A DNA stretch of 64,000 bases from Larus michahellis (lineage: Eukaryota > Chordata > Aves > Charadriiformes > Laridae). Both the position numbers and the translations under genes were made by a program. Location: contig NC_133896.1 of NCBI RefSeq assembly GCF_964199755.1, positions 70,101,142-70,165,141 on the forward strand, given 5' to 3'. Below are positions 37,101 through 49,500 of the stretch, piece after piece. The first letter of the stretch is position 1. Every line of letters starts with the position of its first letter. Below the pieces are notes generated by a model, which was given only the letters and a program-made list of their open reading frames with translations, was not told the DNA's origin and did not search any database.

Positions 37101-40100
37101 CAGGTACGTTTTATTCTAAAATATCCAATTATATATTTTGATGCTATAAAATATGTGGAAAAATCCAGAAGTTTGGACTTGCTTTTGTTTTAGAGAGTAA
37201 GATAAAAAGGTAGCAGGGGGAAGGAAGGGAATGGAGAGGAGGATTTGCTTCTGGTATAGTCTTTTGTTTTCTTTCAGCTTCAAGTTTATCAATCAGCAAT
37301 GCCAAGTCTGTTTTGCCGGAAGCTCTTCAAAGAGGTCCTTGAGATGTATTAACGTTTCCCTCACCTGAGCAGAAGAAATTGCAATAGTGTGCAGGACAAA
37401 GTATCAGTAGACACTAAGTGGATAATAATAATAAAATTACAATATGAGATTTTAGGAGTTCTAATAGAAGGGATTTTTTTTCCTATCAGTTGTTTGGCTT
37501 TTAAGTATAATCCTACTAGCTGAATTCAATGAAGCTGTGTGCAGAGGCAGGGGTTATTGCCTGCTGAGCAGCCCGCAGGTTCGGGACTTGTACTCAGAAA
37601 TCTCATAGTAGCAGCTCTTCTCCAGTCACCACACACAACAGACAAGTCCGGAATCTACAATAAGCAAGAAGGAGAATTATGCAGGTTGGAAGGGAGCTCT
37701 GGATGTCATCTGCTCCAACTCCTACTCAAAGCAGGGGCTAACTCTGAAGTTAGATCAGGTGTTTAATGCTAAGATCCATGATTTCTGGTTTTGGTCGTTG
37801 TTTTTTTTTTTGTTTGTGAGGATTTTTTTGTTATTGTTGTTTCATTGTCCTGTAGGGAAGAATACATACTAAATGCATTTATATGTCAGAGAGAAAGAGG
37901 ATCTCTTTGTCAGGGATCCTCTTTGTCATTGTTTCTTCCATTTCCAAAGTTATCTTTGGGTTTTGTACTTAAACATCATAAAGGTAATCTTAAGTAGACC
38001 TCATTGAAAACAATTTTTGCTCTATTGTGATTTAGCTGTTAAAATATTACTGGGATTTAACTTGAAATACTACTTAAAAGAATTGGGGAGAATCAAAAAT
38101 TTATGTATTGCTTCATATATGAGTTCACTCATTGTTTGCTCAATTCTGCTGGAGGCAATAGATACTGTGCTTTCTTATGTAGGCTTGCAAAAAATTAAGC
38201 ATGTGAAAGAGACCTTTTGCAAGATGCACTTAGTATCTTGCTGGACGTCAGTTCTTAAGGGAAGAGCAAACGCTTCTTGTGGATGAAGAGAGGGTAGGAT
38301 GAGGTGCCTTTAGTTTTTTTTGAATTGTGGTAGGGCTAAAAAAAGGAATAACTTTCAAACTCTGTGGTGTATTAGTGGTATTTGCAATTTTATGGTCAAT
38401 TTAGAAAACATTTTCTTCCCTCTGCCTGCGTCCTCCTCCTTGATAGTGGCTGCTGGATTTCCATCTGGACAAACTCCTCTAGAAACCAAACTGGCTGAAA
38501 TAAAGCTAGCTGTGGAATACGGTGCCAGAGAGATTGACATTGTCATAAGCAGGAGTCTGGTGCTGACTGGCCAGTGGGAAGGTAAGTACTTGCCCTTCAG
38601 GAAGGGAACCTAAACCTCTGTATGTGCACGCACAAGCTCTGCCTTTGTCTCTTCCATCAGTCCTTGAAGAATTTGATCCCTCCCCTAAGTGACTGATAAT
38701 CTGGGGCGCTGAACTAAATAAAAACTATTTAACTAATTTATGAGTAATGGGTCGGATTTTTTTTTTTTTTAAAGAGTGCTGTTAAAAGTTCTGTCAGGCT
38801 GGGTATTCAGAATGACTTTGTGTTTTGAAAGTTTGTGTCTGTTCCTTCTGTGCCTTTAGAGGTTTTTGTGTACAGGATTAAAAAAATAGCAAGTAGAATG
38901 GAAGTGAATGCCTGTGGTCTAATTATTTGAACAGTTTTGTTAAAACCCCTAAGGGGTCGCTAATGTAGATGATACCTTGTTAAATATACATGTTTCAATT
39001 CTTGACAAAAATATGTATTTTAGTTGTTTTCTTTTCCCTGAAAGTTGAGGGTACAAATTGATGGTTCATATTATTATTGATGTTCTTGTGCCTGTAGACT
39101 ACTGCTAATTAGTAAGAACAATAATGCTGAAGATGGTTTTTGCTCTAATTGCCTCCTTAATGTACTGTGAATGGTTTGCCTTAAGTGCTGACGATGCTTC
39201 TATAACTAATCTCCATGCAAAGGTAAACACATCGTTGTCTTGGAATGAATTTTCCATTTAGTTGTATAATGCTTTGGTATAATAGCCTGTTTGCTTGGAA
39301 GACTTTATAAAGGACCCCTGGTACCTGAGTTTAGGTAAGGAAATACAGTCATCATGGGAACAGATCACATTTTCTGATTTTGGTCATCCTTCAGTTAGAA
39401 GTTAGAATTGAAGCAAACCCCAAGTTTCTGCATTTGTGTCTTCAGGACTGATATCCTGTTTTCTACTTGCTCTAACATCTTGACCTCTTTTGTAGTATTT
39501 ACGATCTCCATTCTTTTGCTCTTAAATATATGCAGCTTTACAAATGTTTGACTTGAGGATGGGCATTGCTGCAGACATTTGTTTCTTTCAGAGTGGCTAT
39601 TTAAGTTTGGGTATGGCCCCAGAAATTGCTAGAATACAGAGACTGAGTGATGGAGCGGTTTTAAATAAGACAGAATGATGGTCAAATTCTGTACCGGCTG
39701 ACAGCAAGACTACACGCGCACCTTCCTATGCTGTATCTTTGTCGGGGTCTATGTGAGGGTCTACAAAGCAGGTACCCCCTCCAGAAGCTGCACTCAGGTG
39801 GGAACACAGATAGGTCTTGGATACCAAACAGGCTGAGTCAGTGATCTGTCACCAAGACTAAAAAAATAAACTGGACTTGAGCAGCAACTTGAAATTGTGT
39901 CTGAAAAAGTCTGCATTATAGCAATTTCTGACTTAACTGTGGTTACCGTGCTTCAGACTTCACGGTACAAGCTGCTCTTAAGTGCAAATTGCATAGAGCA
40001 GAGATTAGAAAGTTAGTGCATGTAGGCAGTTGCAAATGCAGGCTTGAGGTTACATTGCCTGGCGTTACATGAAGGAGAACTTGGAGGAGAAATATAGGGC

Positions 40101-43100
40101 TAGACTGAGAGAGGAAGTTTGTTATCAGTGATTGAAATGAAGTGGACACACGTTGTTAGGTTTTTCTCTCTGGGAAACAGATTGTTTTCTATGATCATAA
40201 ATTACAGAGAGGAGTACGCCGAGATAGCAATGATGGGTTTAGTATAAAGCTGTCAGTTTACTAAATAAATAAATTACAGATAACTTTTGATTTGGTATGC
40301 ATATTCTTTGATCCGCAGCTGGAGTGACAAGCTTGAAAAGCCATCCTTTGTTCGGCAATGGTTAGTTTACATTTCTCTTACTGAGGGCAGAATCGAAATG
40401 ATTTCCAAATGTTTTCTGAAAGTTTGTTTATGAACGTGAATCTGTGTGTGGCACATATTTACATCGTCTTGAAAAAATCTACCTCAGGAACAGAATTTAC
40501 TTGCCATCCAGATAATGTTGCTACAGAGTGAAAAATTCTAATATTTAACTTACCCATCCAAAAAATTACTTCAGTAGGTGGTCTGAATGTTTTGGGGAAA
40601 ATCTAGTGTTCTGACTTCCTGTTTTCCTTTCAATAGATGTATGTTACCTGTGCGAACATGCAGGTTTCCACCTCTATCTAATGATTAGCTATGATACACC
40701 ACAATGTATAAAGTACATTTAAGGAAGCTAGAAGAAAGGAGGAAGAAGTCTTTTTTAGGCTGGATCCCTACATAAAATATTCAAATTTTCTAGTGCAGTA
40801 ATTACGCCCGTGTTCAAGGTACTTCGTCAATGAGAGCTTCCTTGCAGTTATGACAGAACCTCTGCCTGTGCTTAGAACACTAGTGTATTTTATCATTATT
40901 TTCTCACGCTGCCTGTTCTTCACAACTTCAGGAATTATTGACAAACATATTTATGTGGTAGAGCATTTTATCTTACTGTTCATATGTTTTTAGCTTTTCT
41001 TCTAGCCTGTGCCATAATTGGGGCCACCGTGATAGAATAACATTGCTTTGTGATTTGTTTCAAAAGCTTATTTGGTTATTAAGTTTCTTAATGTTATGTC
41101 CAATTATGTCAAGTTATTTTAAAGCAGTTCTTAAATATTGGTTGGAACTCGTTATGACACTCAGAATATATTTTCTAGATCTTTCCGAAGTAATTGTTAA
41201 GAGCTTTTTAATAGTGCTGAACTTGAAAGCAGCTTTATTGGACAGCTAATTTAGATTGGAAATGAACATTAAATGAACTTATATACCTTTTACAACCTGT
41301 TAGCTTTTAGAGCAATACTACTTTACAGTAGTTTATTCAACCATTGTCTTGTATCACTTGACAAGGTATGGAATAAGTTTAAAAATCACAATTTAGATAC
41401 TGTCTTTAGGCACAGAATGTGGAGCCTGTATGTAAATAGTGGTGAAGCTGACCAACAAATTGTTAAAAGAAACTGGAAAGTTTTATTTATCTATCTGTTT
41501 GCTTATATCGACGAATCTGTTGGAGTTTCTGTACCTGATGAAGCTGCCTGGGGTACAGTAATATTACTTATAGTTTCACAGCTTTTAGCAAACACCTGGA
41601 CATACCACACTGTCAGTGCCTTCAGAGGTCGTGTTAAACCATCATTTGCTCTATGTCAGTTGAATTTTTCTACAAGAAAAGGGAAAAAAGCAAGTATACT
41701 CTAAGAAGTTTGAACGTGGCTGCATCCATTAAATAAATTAGGTATAACCTCGTTATGAAAGCTGCCTTTTGATTCTTGTTAATAATTATTCAACTGTGAG
41801 TTTAGAGGCTTTGTTCAGGGATTGGGTCCCCTTTTTATGCTACATACTTTGTAAGCAGTGCAGAGAAAATACACTTCCCAATCCAGACACTTGGAAAAGA
41901 CTCCGCATGTTGTTCAGGAATATTATAGTTGGATTTACCATTTTTTAGATGTACAACCTGACTTGGGACCTCAAAGTCTAGTTGCATAATTTCTACCTTA
42001 TATTGTCAGCAGCAGCTCAGACTCCTGAAACCACGCTCTGTTTTCAGTTTCACGTGAATCACTGGAGCCTGGAGTTGCACATATGTGGCTGAGAGCAGAA
42101 CTGAGAGAGTCGTGTTGTGCTGATAGCCTCGTGCTTGTCATTTTGTTAACAAACCTGCCATTAACGTGCAAGACAGAAGGGATTCCAGCTCATTTTCCAG
42201 TTTCCCGTCATGATTACCTTGATATTTTGGTCTACATAAATTGAAACATCTTCCCTCCTCATCTCAGTTTCTACCCTTAACATCAGTCAATGTGACTGAC
42301 TAGATAAAAACAGAAAATAATCTGAATTTGAAAAAAAGAAAGAAAAAAAGTATTTATATCACCACATTTTCAGAGAAGACCTGTTTCATAAAAATATTAA
42401 GCTGTGGTTTTTTCCCTCTTAATATTTGCCTTTCCTGTGTAGGAGATATGGATTATCCCCTTTATTACGTGATTTTTAGGACAAACGTATTAGACCAAAG
42501 TAAAATGCCAATTAGACAATCTAGGGTAGATTATAGCCATCAGTAATTGTCAGGGATGTTTGCCTGAGAGATGTGTAGGGGGAGGAACATTTTCTTTGGT
42601 GTATTTAATAACTGCTAAAAATCAATGCAATGTTTGTACTGAATAGTTAGAATTTTACGAAAACTACAAAAAAGCCACTTTCTAACACTTATCTTTTATA
42701 ACAGGGAAATTAAAACCACAGCTATGAAAGTATTTTTTTTGCTTCCTATAAAATCTGAATTTTTCCAACTTCTATAAATGCATCCAATAAAAGCACAGAT
42801 TTGAAGTTCGTGAAAGCAGTAAGGTATCTTAAGTGAGTGGGTGCAAAGTAGAAGAGTTCTTATGTCACATCCATTTTAACAGCTAAGTCAGTGAAGCTGC
42901 TGCAAACTACATCAGTGAGCATCTGGCTCCAAATATATTCTAGATAAGTTGTCTTCGTTTGGGTTTTGTTTTTTTTTTTGTTTGTTTCTTTTTCCTGGCT
43001 TAAGATTTAGACTTCTTTCAGATGGATAGTGTTGGTGTGTTGGTGCTGCGTTCAAGCTGCTGCACAGTATTGGCCATTTCCTTTGAGAATTCTTGATTGT

Positions 43101-46100
43101 CTTTTCCCTGCTTTTAGCAGTCAGAAGGAGAATCTCTTACAACTTCTTCATGGTGGTCTTAGCTCACCATTGAAAATATGCCCGTGGGGTTTTCTGTGCT
43201 AGAGGTTTTTCCCAAAAGCTTTCTGCTGCTTCTGCTAAGCAGAGAAGGTCTGTCTGCTGTGTCAGTTACTGGTGTTCTGCTCAGGTCTCAGATATTCCCA
43301 GAACCATAGTGTCCAGCTCTGCTTCTGCTACTGATCAGCTTGATGGAACTGAGTAGTTATGTGATGGACTTTTTGGCAGCTCAGACTGTCCCAGAAGCAG
43401 CCCAGGACCCCTTGAAACACTGAGTGCATTTTCAAGTGTGATCAACTCCACCTGTACTTTAGACATTTGCCAGGAAATTTTGGGATAATCAAATTATTTG
43501 TGCCTTGATTTAAATCTGACGGAGTACTGAAACCTCTCTTTTATTTTTGAAAGGAGTGGGAGTTTTTGCATTTGTTCTGTATCAAAGCAGTCCCTGCTTG
43601 CACTGGGACTGGGATACTCTGGTTAATTTTTTCTGTCCCAGAGGTAGTTGCATTTCTATTTGTGCTTTTACTGTAGGGTTGAGAATGTTCTATGAATGCT
43701 AGCTATTGTCTGCAATAATTGGCCTGTGAATAAAGCGCAGTATTTATTACCTACACACCTGCCCCATTAAAGTGTGCCCACTGTTCCACCACCTCAGCTA
43801 ACCTGATAGACACGGATGATTGAAGAGCCTCAGTTGTTCCTCTCTGTGGGTTGATGCGTGCTGTCAGATAGTGAGACTGTTCAAATGATCTTGGCACTAA
43901 TTGCATGTAAAAGTACCTTCCAACAATAGGGAGGATGCTGTAGCCGCGGTACTAACTCCTGTGAACAACAGCTAGGAGGATATAATTTCCTTTCATGGAA
44001 TACAACCTAAATGTACATTTTGTTGATTTTATTTTGACGTCTTTAGCGGCTTATCTTAAAGGAAGGGAAAACTCGAGTCTTTTCTTCTTGTTACCGAAAC
44101 TAGAAGAACATGAAAGCTGCTTTCTCTGGCTTTGCAAAAGCTTCAGGAAAGAGTCACTCCACAAAAAGAGGCTGCATTTGTATCTAACATAGGCAGTGTT
44201 ATCAAACGCACAGGAAAATAGGGCAGGTTCTTTGTATTTCCTTTTTGAGTCTCGATTTGATGTAGGTTTCTGGAGTATCATCAATTGATCAATAAAACAT
44301 GCTAGACTGCATGCTACTACTGATTAATTCACACCTTTGGTACACAGTAAGAAACAAGGTGAAGCCTGGTGTCTATAAAGGGACTTACTAAGTGCATTAG
44401 CCAGGTGTCTACTAATGTGTGTAGTACGTCTCAGAGGACCACCCCAGGGATCCCAGCCCCTGCCCCCTGGTGTGCTGATGGCACCAATAGGAGGTGGCAG
44501 CATCGCGGGTGGAGGGGAGGTCCAGCTGTACAGCAGCTGGCAAACCCTACTGTATGTTTCCAGGTCTCGCTTCAGGACCGAGGGGAAAAGAAAGCTAGTA
44601 TTGATGAAAAAATTCAGTCTCCATAGCCATATCCTGTATTTTTTTAGCAAGAAAGATTTGGTAAAAGCTGTGTTTTAGACTTCCATAGACAAACTTTTCG
44701 ATTATGTGTTTGAAGATTGAATACAATTTTTGAAAAAGACTCTCTTGCAAAGGATCTTGTTTGCTTATTTTGTGTCTCTTTTTTTTTTTTTTTTTTAATT
44801 CAAATCCCAGAAATGGTGATTGTGCACTGTAAGAACTGCTTTTCTCCCCAACATTGACACTGGAAGAGTCTTAATGATCCCCAAGTGGCCAGCTTCTAAC
44901 ACATACGTTTTGATAATTTCTAGCTCTTTTATCCTCCCTAGGTTTAAAATTTTGTGGGAGCACTGCTGAATTTTACCAGAAAAAGGGTGGGAGGGTTTCC
45001 CTGTGCTCCCTGTGTTGTGTTACCTGACCATGTCTGCAAGTCCCAGCCCTTTCTAAAAAGTGCAGTTGGTTAAGTCCAAATTTATTCCAGTCCTTACTGT
45101 GAAAATATAAAGCAGTTAGAAAATTAAGTGTGCCTCTGGCAATGACACTGCAGGAACTTATGAGGGGGTGGTCTGCTCTGGGCAACATCTGTGAGCAGCC
45201 AAATACTGTCCTGTCCTCCCTGTTCCTGCTTCTCCCTGGCTGCAGCTGATGGACAGCAGGTTGAGTGACAGTGTGTTGAGAAGCAGTGGGCAGGTGGGAT
45301 GTGTGCTAGTTTGTCTCAGGGACATGCTGACTGCTTGGAGATGAGAACTAAGGAGAGCTGAAGGTCCTTCCTGACCTCTAGATGGCTTCCTCCCTGAGTG
45401 TGGACATTGGAAGCTGGGGTCTAGCTCTGCCCCTGGATGGCCACCATCAAAAGACCAATCCAGGTTGTAAAGCGGCAGGGGAAGAAAAGCAATCTGAAAG
45501 GCTGGCAGACCTGCGACCTGAGTTCAGGTTTGGGAGCTGTAGCTCCACAGCATGCTGGGCAGATGTTATCCCGCTGGCCCTCCTGCCATGGTGCTTCCTC
45601 GACCCTTCCTGGGACCATTTGAAGTAACATCAGGGGATGGTCCAAGTCCTTAGTAACCTCATGGGCAATGCAACCACTTGAGCTGGTTTGTAAATGCAGG
45701 TTCATGTGGATTCGCTGGTCCCCGAGGTTTGATCCCAGGCCTTGGTGTCTCGTCATCAGGCATCTTAGCAGACCACATTGATTTGGCTGCATGTTTTCAG
45801 GCAATTCTTATTTTCAAGAAGCTTGAAGTGGGATTCAGACGCCTAAACGCAGGCATTGAGCTCCATATCAGACTTCCCAGACAGTCCCGTGGTACTAGGG
45901 TATATGGCAGGAGACCAAAGGGAGACATGGAGCCTTCAGGAGTGGCAGCTAGAAGCCAAGGGGGATATGTCAGGACATCTCAGGTGGCACTAAGGTCTGT
46001 AATTGGAGAACTTATTCAGTCCTTTGGTGGCTTTTCGGCTGAACCCTTTGGGAGAGTGGTGATAGAACGTGGACAGGAAAGCGTAACTGTCCCTGAGTAC

Positions 46101-46571
46101 TGATTCAATTTGCTACCATACTTATTGCTGAAAAAGCTGTTTTAAAATCAATCTTGACTGTCATAGCATTTTTTATTCCTGATGTATTCATGAGTGTTTG
46201 GCATACTGCGCACATTCTTAGTTTTGAGAGAACCGACATTAATAGCTATTAAGTTAAGTCTGAAACTGTGTGGCATTGTTAATTACCTCCAGTCATGTAA
46301 TTTATTGAACTTACAAAACTTAAGTTCTTGAGTGCTATGACTAATTATAAGATTGGAAATTAATCCAGAAGTGGAAATTACAGCCATACTTGAAAATGTC
46401 TCTCAGGCAACTTTGATCATTTTCACATGCTTTTATCCCCAGGTCTCTACGAGGAGATCCGTCAGTGCCGTGAGGCCTGTGGAGAAGCTCATATGAAAAC
46501 AATCCTGGCAACAGGTGAACTGGGGTCCCTTGCTAATGTCTACAAAGCCAGCATGATTGCTATGATGGCAG
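21828..46571 (+). CDS. DERA: DERA, deoxyribose-phosphate aldolase (partial, exons 1-6; gene continues past the window)
   Basis: Class I aldolase that reversibly splits 2-deoxyribose-5-phosphate into glyceraldehyde-3-phosphate and acetaldehyde in deoxynucleoside breakdown. Exons 21828-21858, 31837-31934, 35363-35510, 37008-37103, 38447-38581 and 46443-46571 join in frame through GT-AG sites to give 637 nt, ending one base into codon 213. Residue numbering matches human DERA throughout. Visible: DLTTLSGDDT (55-64), VCVYP (99-103) with Cys100, GFPSG (128-132), EIDIV (153-157) with the proton-relay Asp155, and Lys188 in KTILATGEL. The Schiff-base lysine (human Lys218, motif FIKTSTG) and the phosphate-binding C-terminal third would lie in later exons, which I did not find up to 64000. 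The start MAGRNAGTEL has a strong ATGG context in a CpG island. No frameshift or stop was seen. Confidence 0.96.
23386..23682 (-). mobile_element. CR1 LINE 3' fragment in DERA intron 1 (antisense)
   Basis: Reverse-orientation CR1 end: 'cacagaatcacggagtgg', 'gttggaagggacctctggag', 'catctggtccaaccccc', then the 3' UTR to about 23682. Closely similar to the nested copy at 4658-5003, so the same subfamily. Confidence 0.88.
24821..24850. repeat. CTGT/TTGT-type microsatellite
   Basis: Impure repeats of TCTG and TTTG over about 30 bases. Confidence 0.7.
25440..26401 (+). mobile_element. Longer CR1 LINE fragment in DERA intron 1 (sense)
   Basis: About 960 bp in sense orientation, reaching from degenerate reverse-transcriptase-domain sequence ('aggggtctagcttgcgac', 'aagtttgcagctgacgc') through a GC-rich middle (25627-25850) into the 3' UTR ('gccaccaagatggccagg', 'gaggagaggctgagggagct') and the terminal 'ccttccaacccgaattattc'. 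All reading frames are broken, so it is dead. The left limit is approximate. Confidence 0.82.
26417..26448. repeat. Near-palindromic TG/TA/CA microsatellite
   Basis: (TG)4 followed by an alternating TA run and (CA)5, so the tract is nearly its own reverse complement and could form a hairpin. It lies 15 bases past the CR1 3' end. Confidence 0.85.
31837..31934 (+). CDS. DERA: DERA coding exon 2 (codons 11-43)
   Basis: Encodes ELGWISKVHVNRPAVVRHAE, QIKKWRTVKGNWQ. Preceded by a strong pyrimidine tract and CCCCAG; donor GTAAGT. This N-terminal extension is not present in E. coli DeoC and is more diverged from human than later exons. Confidence 0.94.
31935..35362 (+). other. DERA intron 2 (3428 bp), no feature recognised
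   Basis: Phase-0 intron. A-rich tract at about 32437-32464 and a moderately GC-rich patch at 32650-32880. I recognise no repeat family, exon or RNA gene. Confidence 0.6.
35363..35510 (+). CDS. DERA: DERA coding exon 3 (codons 44-93)
   Basis: Encodes AAWLLKAVTCMDLTTLSGDD followed by TPSNVHRLCFKAKHPIRED and LLKALDMHDKG. The DLTTL...DDT motif at the start of the TIM barrel is conserved from bacteria to animals. Acceptor GTAG, donor GTATGA. Confidence 0.96.
35511..37007 (+). other. DERA intron 3 (1497 bp), no feature recognised
   Basis: Phase-1 intron without a repeat family, exon or RNA gene that I can support. Confidence 0.6.
37008..37103 (+). CDS. DERA: DERA coding exon 4 (codons 93-125)
   Basis: Encodes GITVGAVCVYPTRVTDAVNA and LKAAGCNIPVAS. 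VCVYP is a core barrel strand; Cys100 aligns with Cys47 of E. coli DeoC. Confidence 0.95.
37104..38446 (+). other. DERA intron 4 (1343 bp)
   Basis: Phase-1 intron. It holds a short CR1 remnant at 37680-37767 and a T-rich tract at 37800-37840. Confidence 0.7.
37680..37767 (-). mobile_element. Short CR1 LINE 3' remnant in DERA intron 4
   Basis: Contains 'aggttggaagggagctctgg', 'catctgctccaactcctac' and 'gttagatcaggtg', the reversed 3' end of a CR1. Only about 88 bases survive. Confidence 0.75.
38447..38581 (+). CDS. DERA: DERA coding exon 5 (codons 125-170)
   Basis: Encodes VAAGFPSGQTPLETKLAEIK, LAVEYGAREIDIVISRSL and VLTGQWE. Asp155 in EIDIV corresponds to the catalytic Asp102 of E. coli DeoC. 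The following residue pattern VIS replaces the human VIN, as I recall it. Confidence 0.96.
38582..46442 (+). other. DERA intron 5 (7861 bp), no clear feature
   Basis: Phase-1 intron, mostly AT-rich. A 143-codon ATG frame at 41273-41704 lacks any recognised domain. A moderately GC-rich part lies at 44440-44560 and another at 45170-45620. I see a T tract at 44779-44797 but no repeat family. Confidence 0.55.
46443..46571 (+). CDS. DERA: DERA coding exon 6 (codons 170-213)
   Basis: Encodes GLYEEIRQCREACGEAHMKT, ILATGELGSLANVYKASM and IAMMAG. Lys188 (in MKTILATGEL) corresponds to the conserved Lys137 region of E. coli DeoC. The exon ends one base into Gly213; the active-site Lys should follow five residues later. 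Confidence 0.96.
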
Positions 46572-49500
46572 GTAAATATACGTGGTTTTCTTTTTAAGCT
46601 AAGAATGGTTTTGCTATGTTATTTGAAGTTGCGAAAGTTTAGTTTTGCCGATAGTAGGCAAAAACTATTATGCAGCAATTACTGAAGTTGCAGGTGTAGT
46701 AATGAAGTATCACTTGTTTTGTATAACCTACAAAAACTGCATGAAATGTTAAATAACACTTAAAACTGCTAAATGACAAAATTTGTAGGAACAAATACTC
46801 GTCAAATGTCTGATCCTTGATATTTTTAATAAGGACACATACATTTGGGGCAGATACGCAAGTTATCCAGGCAGTTGTGGGGAACTACAGATGTGGTGTA
46901 GGTAGATGGCTCATAGGCTTATTTTAAATGCAGGGGGAACTTCCCTGTGAAGATTTGTGCTGACAGCTCTCATTTCTGGTTTGCGATCGCTTCTTCTAAC
47001 CACCTCTATGAGAGTGCGACTGGGGAAACCAACTGTGCTGGTAATGCAGCGAGGGGAAGAACGCTGCGCGCTCCAGCAGGCGCTGGGATGGGCTTGGTCG
47101 TAACTGGTTTTAATTGGCACACTCAAAAGCAGTGGCACTCACTACCAATTGCTTGTGGTACTCGCAAGCAATTAATTGGCGCTTCGAGAGGTGTTCAGTC
47201 TTCCCTGCCTAAACATCTGACCCGATACTTAGGAGCCTGTCTTTTATTCTGAACCTTTCAGCGAAGACACACATTCCTATGAACAGGATAGAGTTTTTAG
47301 GGGCTACGTATAGTTTGTAGGTATTGCTTTTTTTCATAGCTATAGCCATTGCAGACTGAATGTAGCGAAGCACCCATTTGAGCCCAGATTTATAGCAGGA
47401 TAGTCTCTCTGCAGCTTTGGGTCTGTGCTGGGACAATTTTCCTTAGTTTAGTTCTTTGAACTTTTTTCTAGACATCTGCGTCTTCCACTGTGCTTGAAAG
47501 AGGGCTCTTCAAGTATATTGGTAGAGAGAAATGTAAAGATATACTAAGAACCACTTGAATTAGTCTGTCTTCTAAACTTTCCCTTGTTTTTGTGTTGATT
47601 TTTTTTTCTACTATAAGCTCTTCAGACCTGGAATGTCTTCTTGTTTTAGAGCAAGAAAAAAATCATCCAAGTGTCTTGTCAGTATTTAAATAAATATGCA
47701 ACTTGCTGCTGACCTCATTGTCTCCTTACACAACACTATGCTTATCTACTTCAAATGGAATGGGAAGCATTTCAGGCTTTTTACATGCTCAGCTACAATG
47801 TCAATTAGTATCATTAGATACAGCGGATCAGTATTATGCCAGTAAATATTGCTTTTAATTAGAAGAAGTGTAAGAAATACACATTTCCTGTCATTTAAAC
47901 TGATGTACTAATCATTATGATCGCGTTTTGTAACATGAAGTAGTGAAAAATTCAGGTTGTAAAGCATTAAACGTTTCCAGACTTTTGCTGGTGTAGTTTT
48001 TTTGAAATACAGCAGATGGCTCTATTGTTAATGATTTTCCTTGCATAGTTACTCATTTTACAAGATACATATCCATCTCAATATATGCAGTAATTTCCTT
48101 ATTTCAGTCTTTTGCTTTTTCTTTGTGGGTAGGTGTAAAAATAAGAATTTTTGGTGCCCTATGTTACATGTATTGAGGGACAGATTTTCAGACTCTGACT
48201 TGTCAGAACCGCTGAGAACCTCAAATTACAGTTGAATTTTGTTTGATTTATGTATTTGTAGCATTTTGGGGAGAAAGTAATTTGTCACAGCAGTTTTAAA
48301 TTCTAATTTCAGTATCCATATATTTTTTTTCAACTGGTGCCATGATTTAAAAGAAAGAAATAAAAAAAAGCAGATGATCGTGTGGATATGGCAGGCCTTG
48401 GCAACTTTTATCTGAAGATAAAAAAGCAAAAACTATGATAAATTTGACCCTAGTAATTAGATTTGTATGGGGAAATTAGTTACACAGTATAGTGGATCAA
48501 CTGCAAAACTGGCTTTAGAAGCTTTTGCTGCATCTGGCCAATTGCTCCCGTCCTTTACACCAAAATTTGCTGCTCCTTCACCTGTGCTGTTAGAAGTGCT
48601 CCTCATGCTGCATTGTAAGCTGAGTTTTCAAAGTAATACAGTTGAAATTACTCCCGAAAAGGGATAACTACTTTGCTGTGTGTTTTTTGTGATTGGTTGG
48701 CAATATGTTTTTTCTTTTTTAAGTGGTCACAGCCTCAGTAATCTGGTTTACAGCTTCCCCTTGCATGCGATTGTATCAGTGCAACTGAGGACAAGGTGTG
48801 CAGTCCTTAAACTTTTTTTGCTTCACTTCACTTCGCTATGCATAATGTAAGCCTATCATGTAGGGAGCACAAATTCCTAGACATACAGATGTTTATGTTG
48901 CCCTTGCTGAGCATGCACACATTCACCTAGGTCCTGAAGCACAAAGCCACTAGATGTGTTGCAACGTGTATAGAAAATGTATATATTTCCCATGTGTCTC
49001 ATTTGTGAGATTCGGAAGGCTGAGAGAGTAACACAGTGCTGATTTATCAGTAGCTCCGTCATTAAAAAGCTTGCCTGGGTTGTCTGGGACCTGGTCTCTT
49101 CTCCCACACAAAGGTCAATTTTACTGTGTATTTGCTGTTAAGGATCTCGGTCCCTTCTAATGAAGTTGCTCTGCTTTGCACAAAGCAATTAACTGAACAG
49201 GGAGTACAACCCAGATGTCGCCTCTCCCAAACAGCTTTCCAAAATTTGTATACAGTCTTCTTTGTGGTGGCTTGAGGAGTTGTTGGTGTCTGCTGGGAAC
49301 CACAGCATGTTGCATTTAGTTTCAGCTCAGCCACCGGACAGGAGGCCAGCTGCACACATCACTGACCTGAAAAGGGATGGTAAAAGGCCAAAAAACGTGC
49401 ACCTCCTCATTGACTGGGATCTTAAGAGAATGCTAAGGGCCGTGCTCAAGCTGGGATGCTGTGCCCATGCACTTTTACGTTCAAAGCAGATTGCGTAGGC

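Noticed and set aside
38944-38957. Short palindrome ACCCC-TAA-GGGGT
   Set aside because: A five-base stem is expected many times by chance in 64 kb.
45678-46103. 141-codon + strand open frame just before DERA exon 6
   Set aside because: It starts at TTG rather than ATG, lies in an intron and shows no known motif; a minus-strand frame overlaps it, as expected from GC-richer composition.
46947-47252. Frame containing SATGETNCAGN, briefly considered as DERA exon 7
   Set aside because: It only faintly resembles the expected TSTGKETVNAT, lacks the FIK lysine motif and has no fitting phase-1 acceptor.
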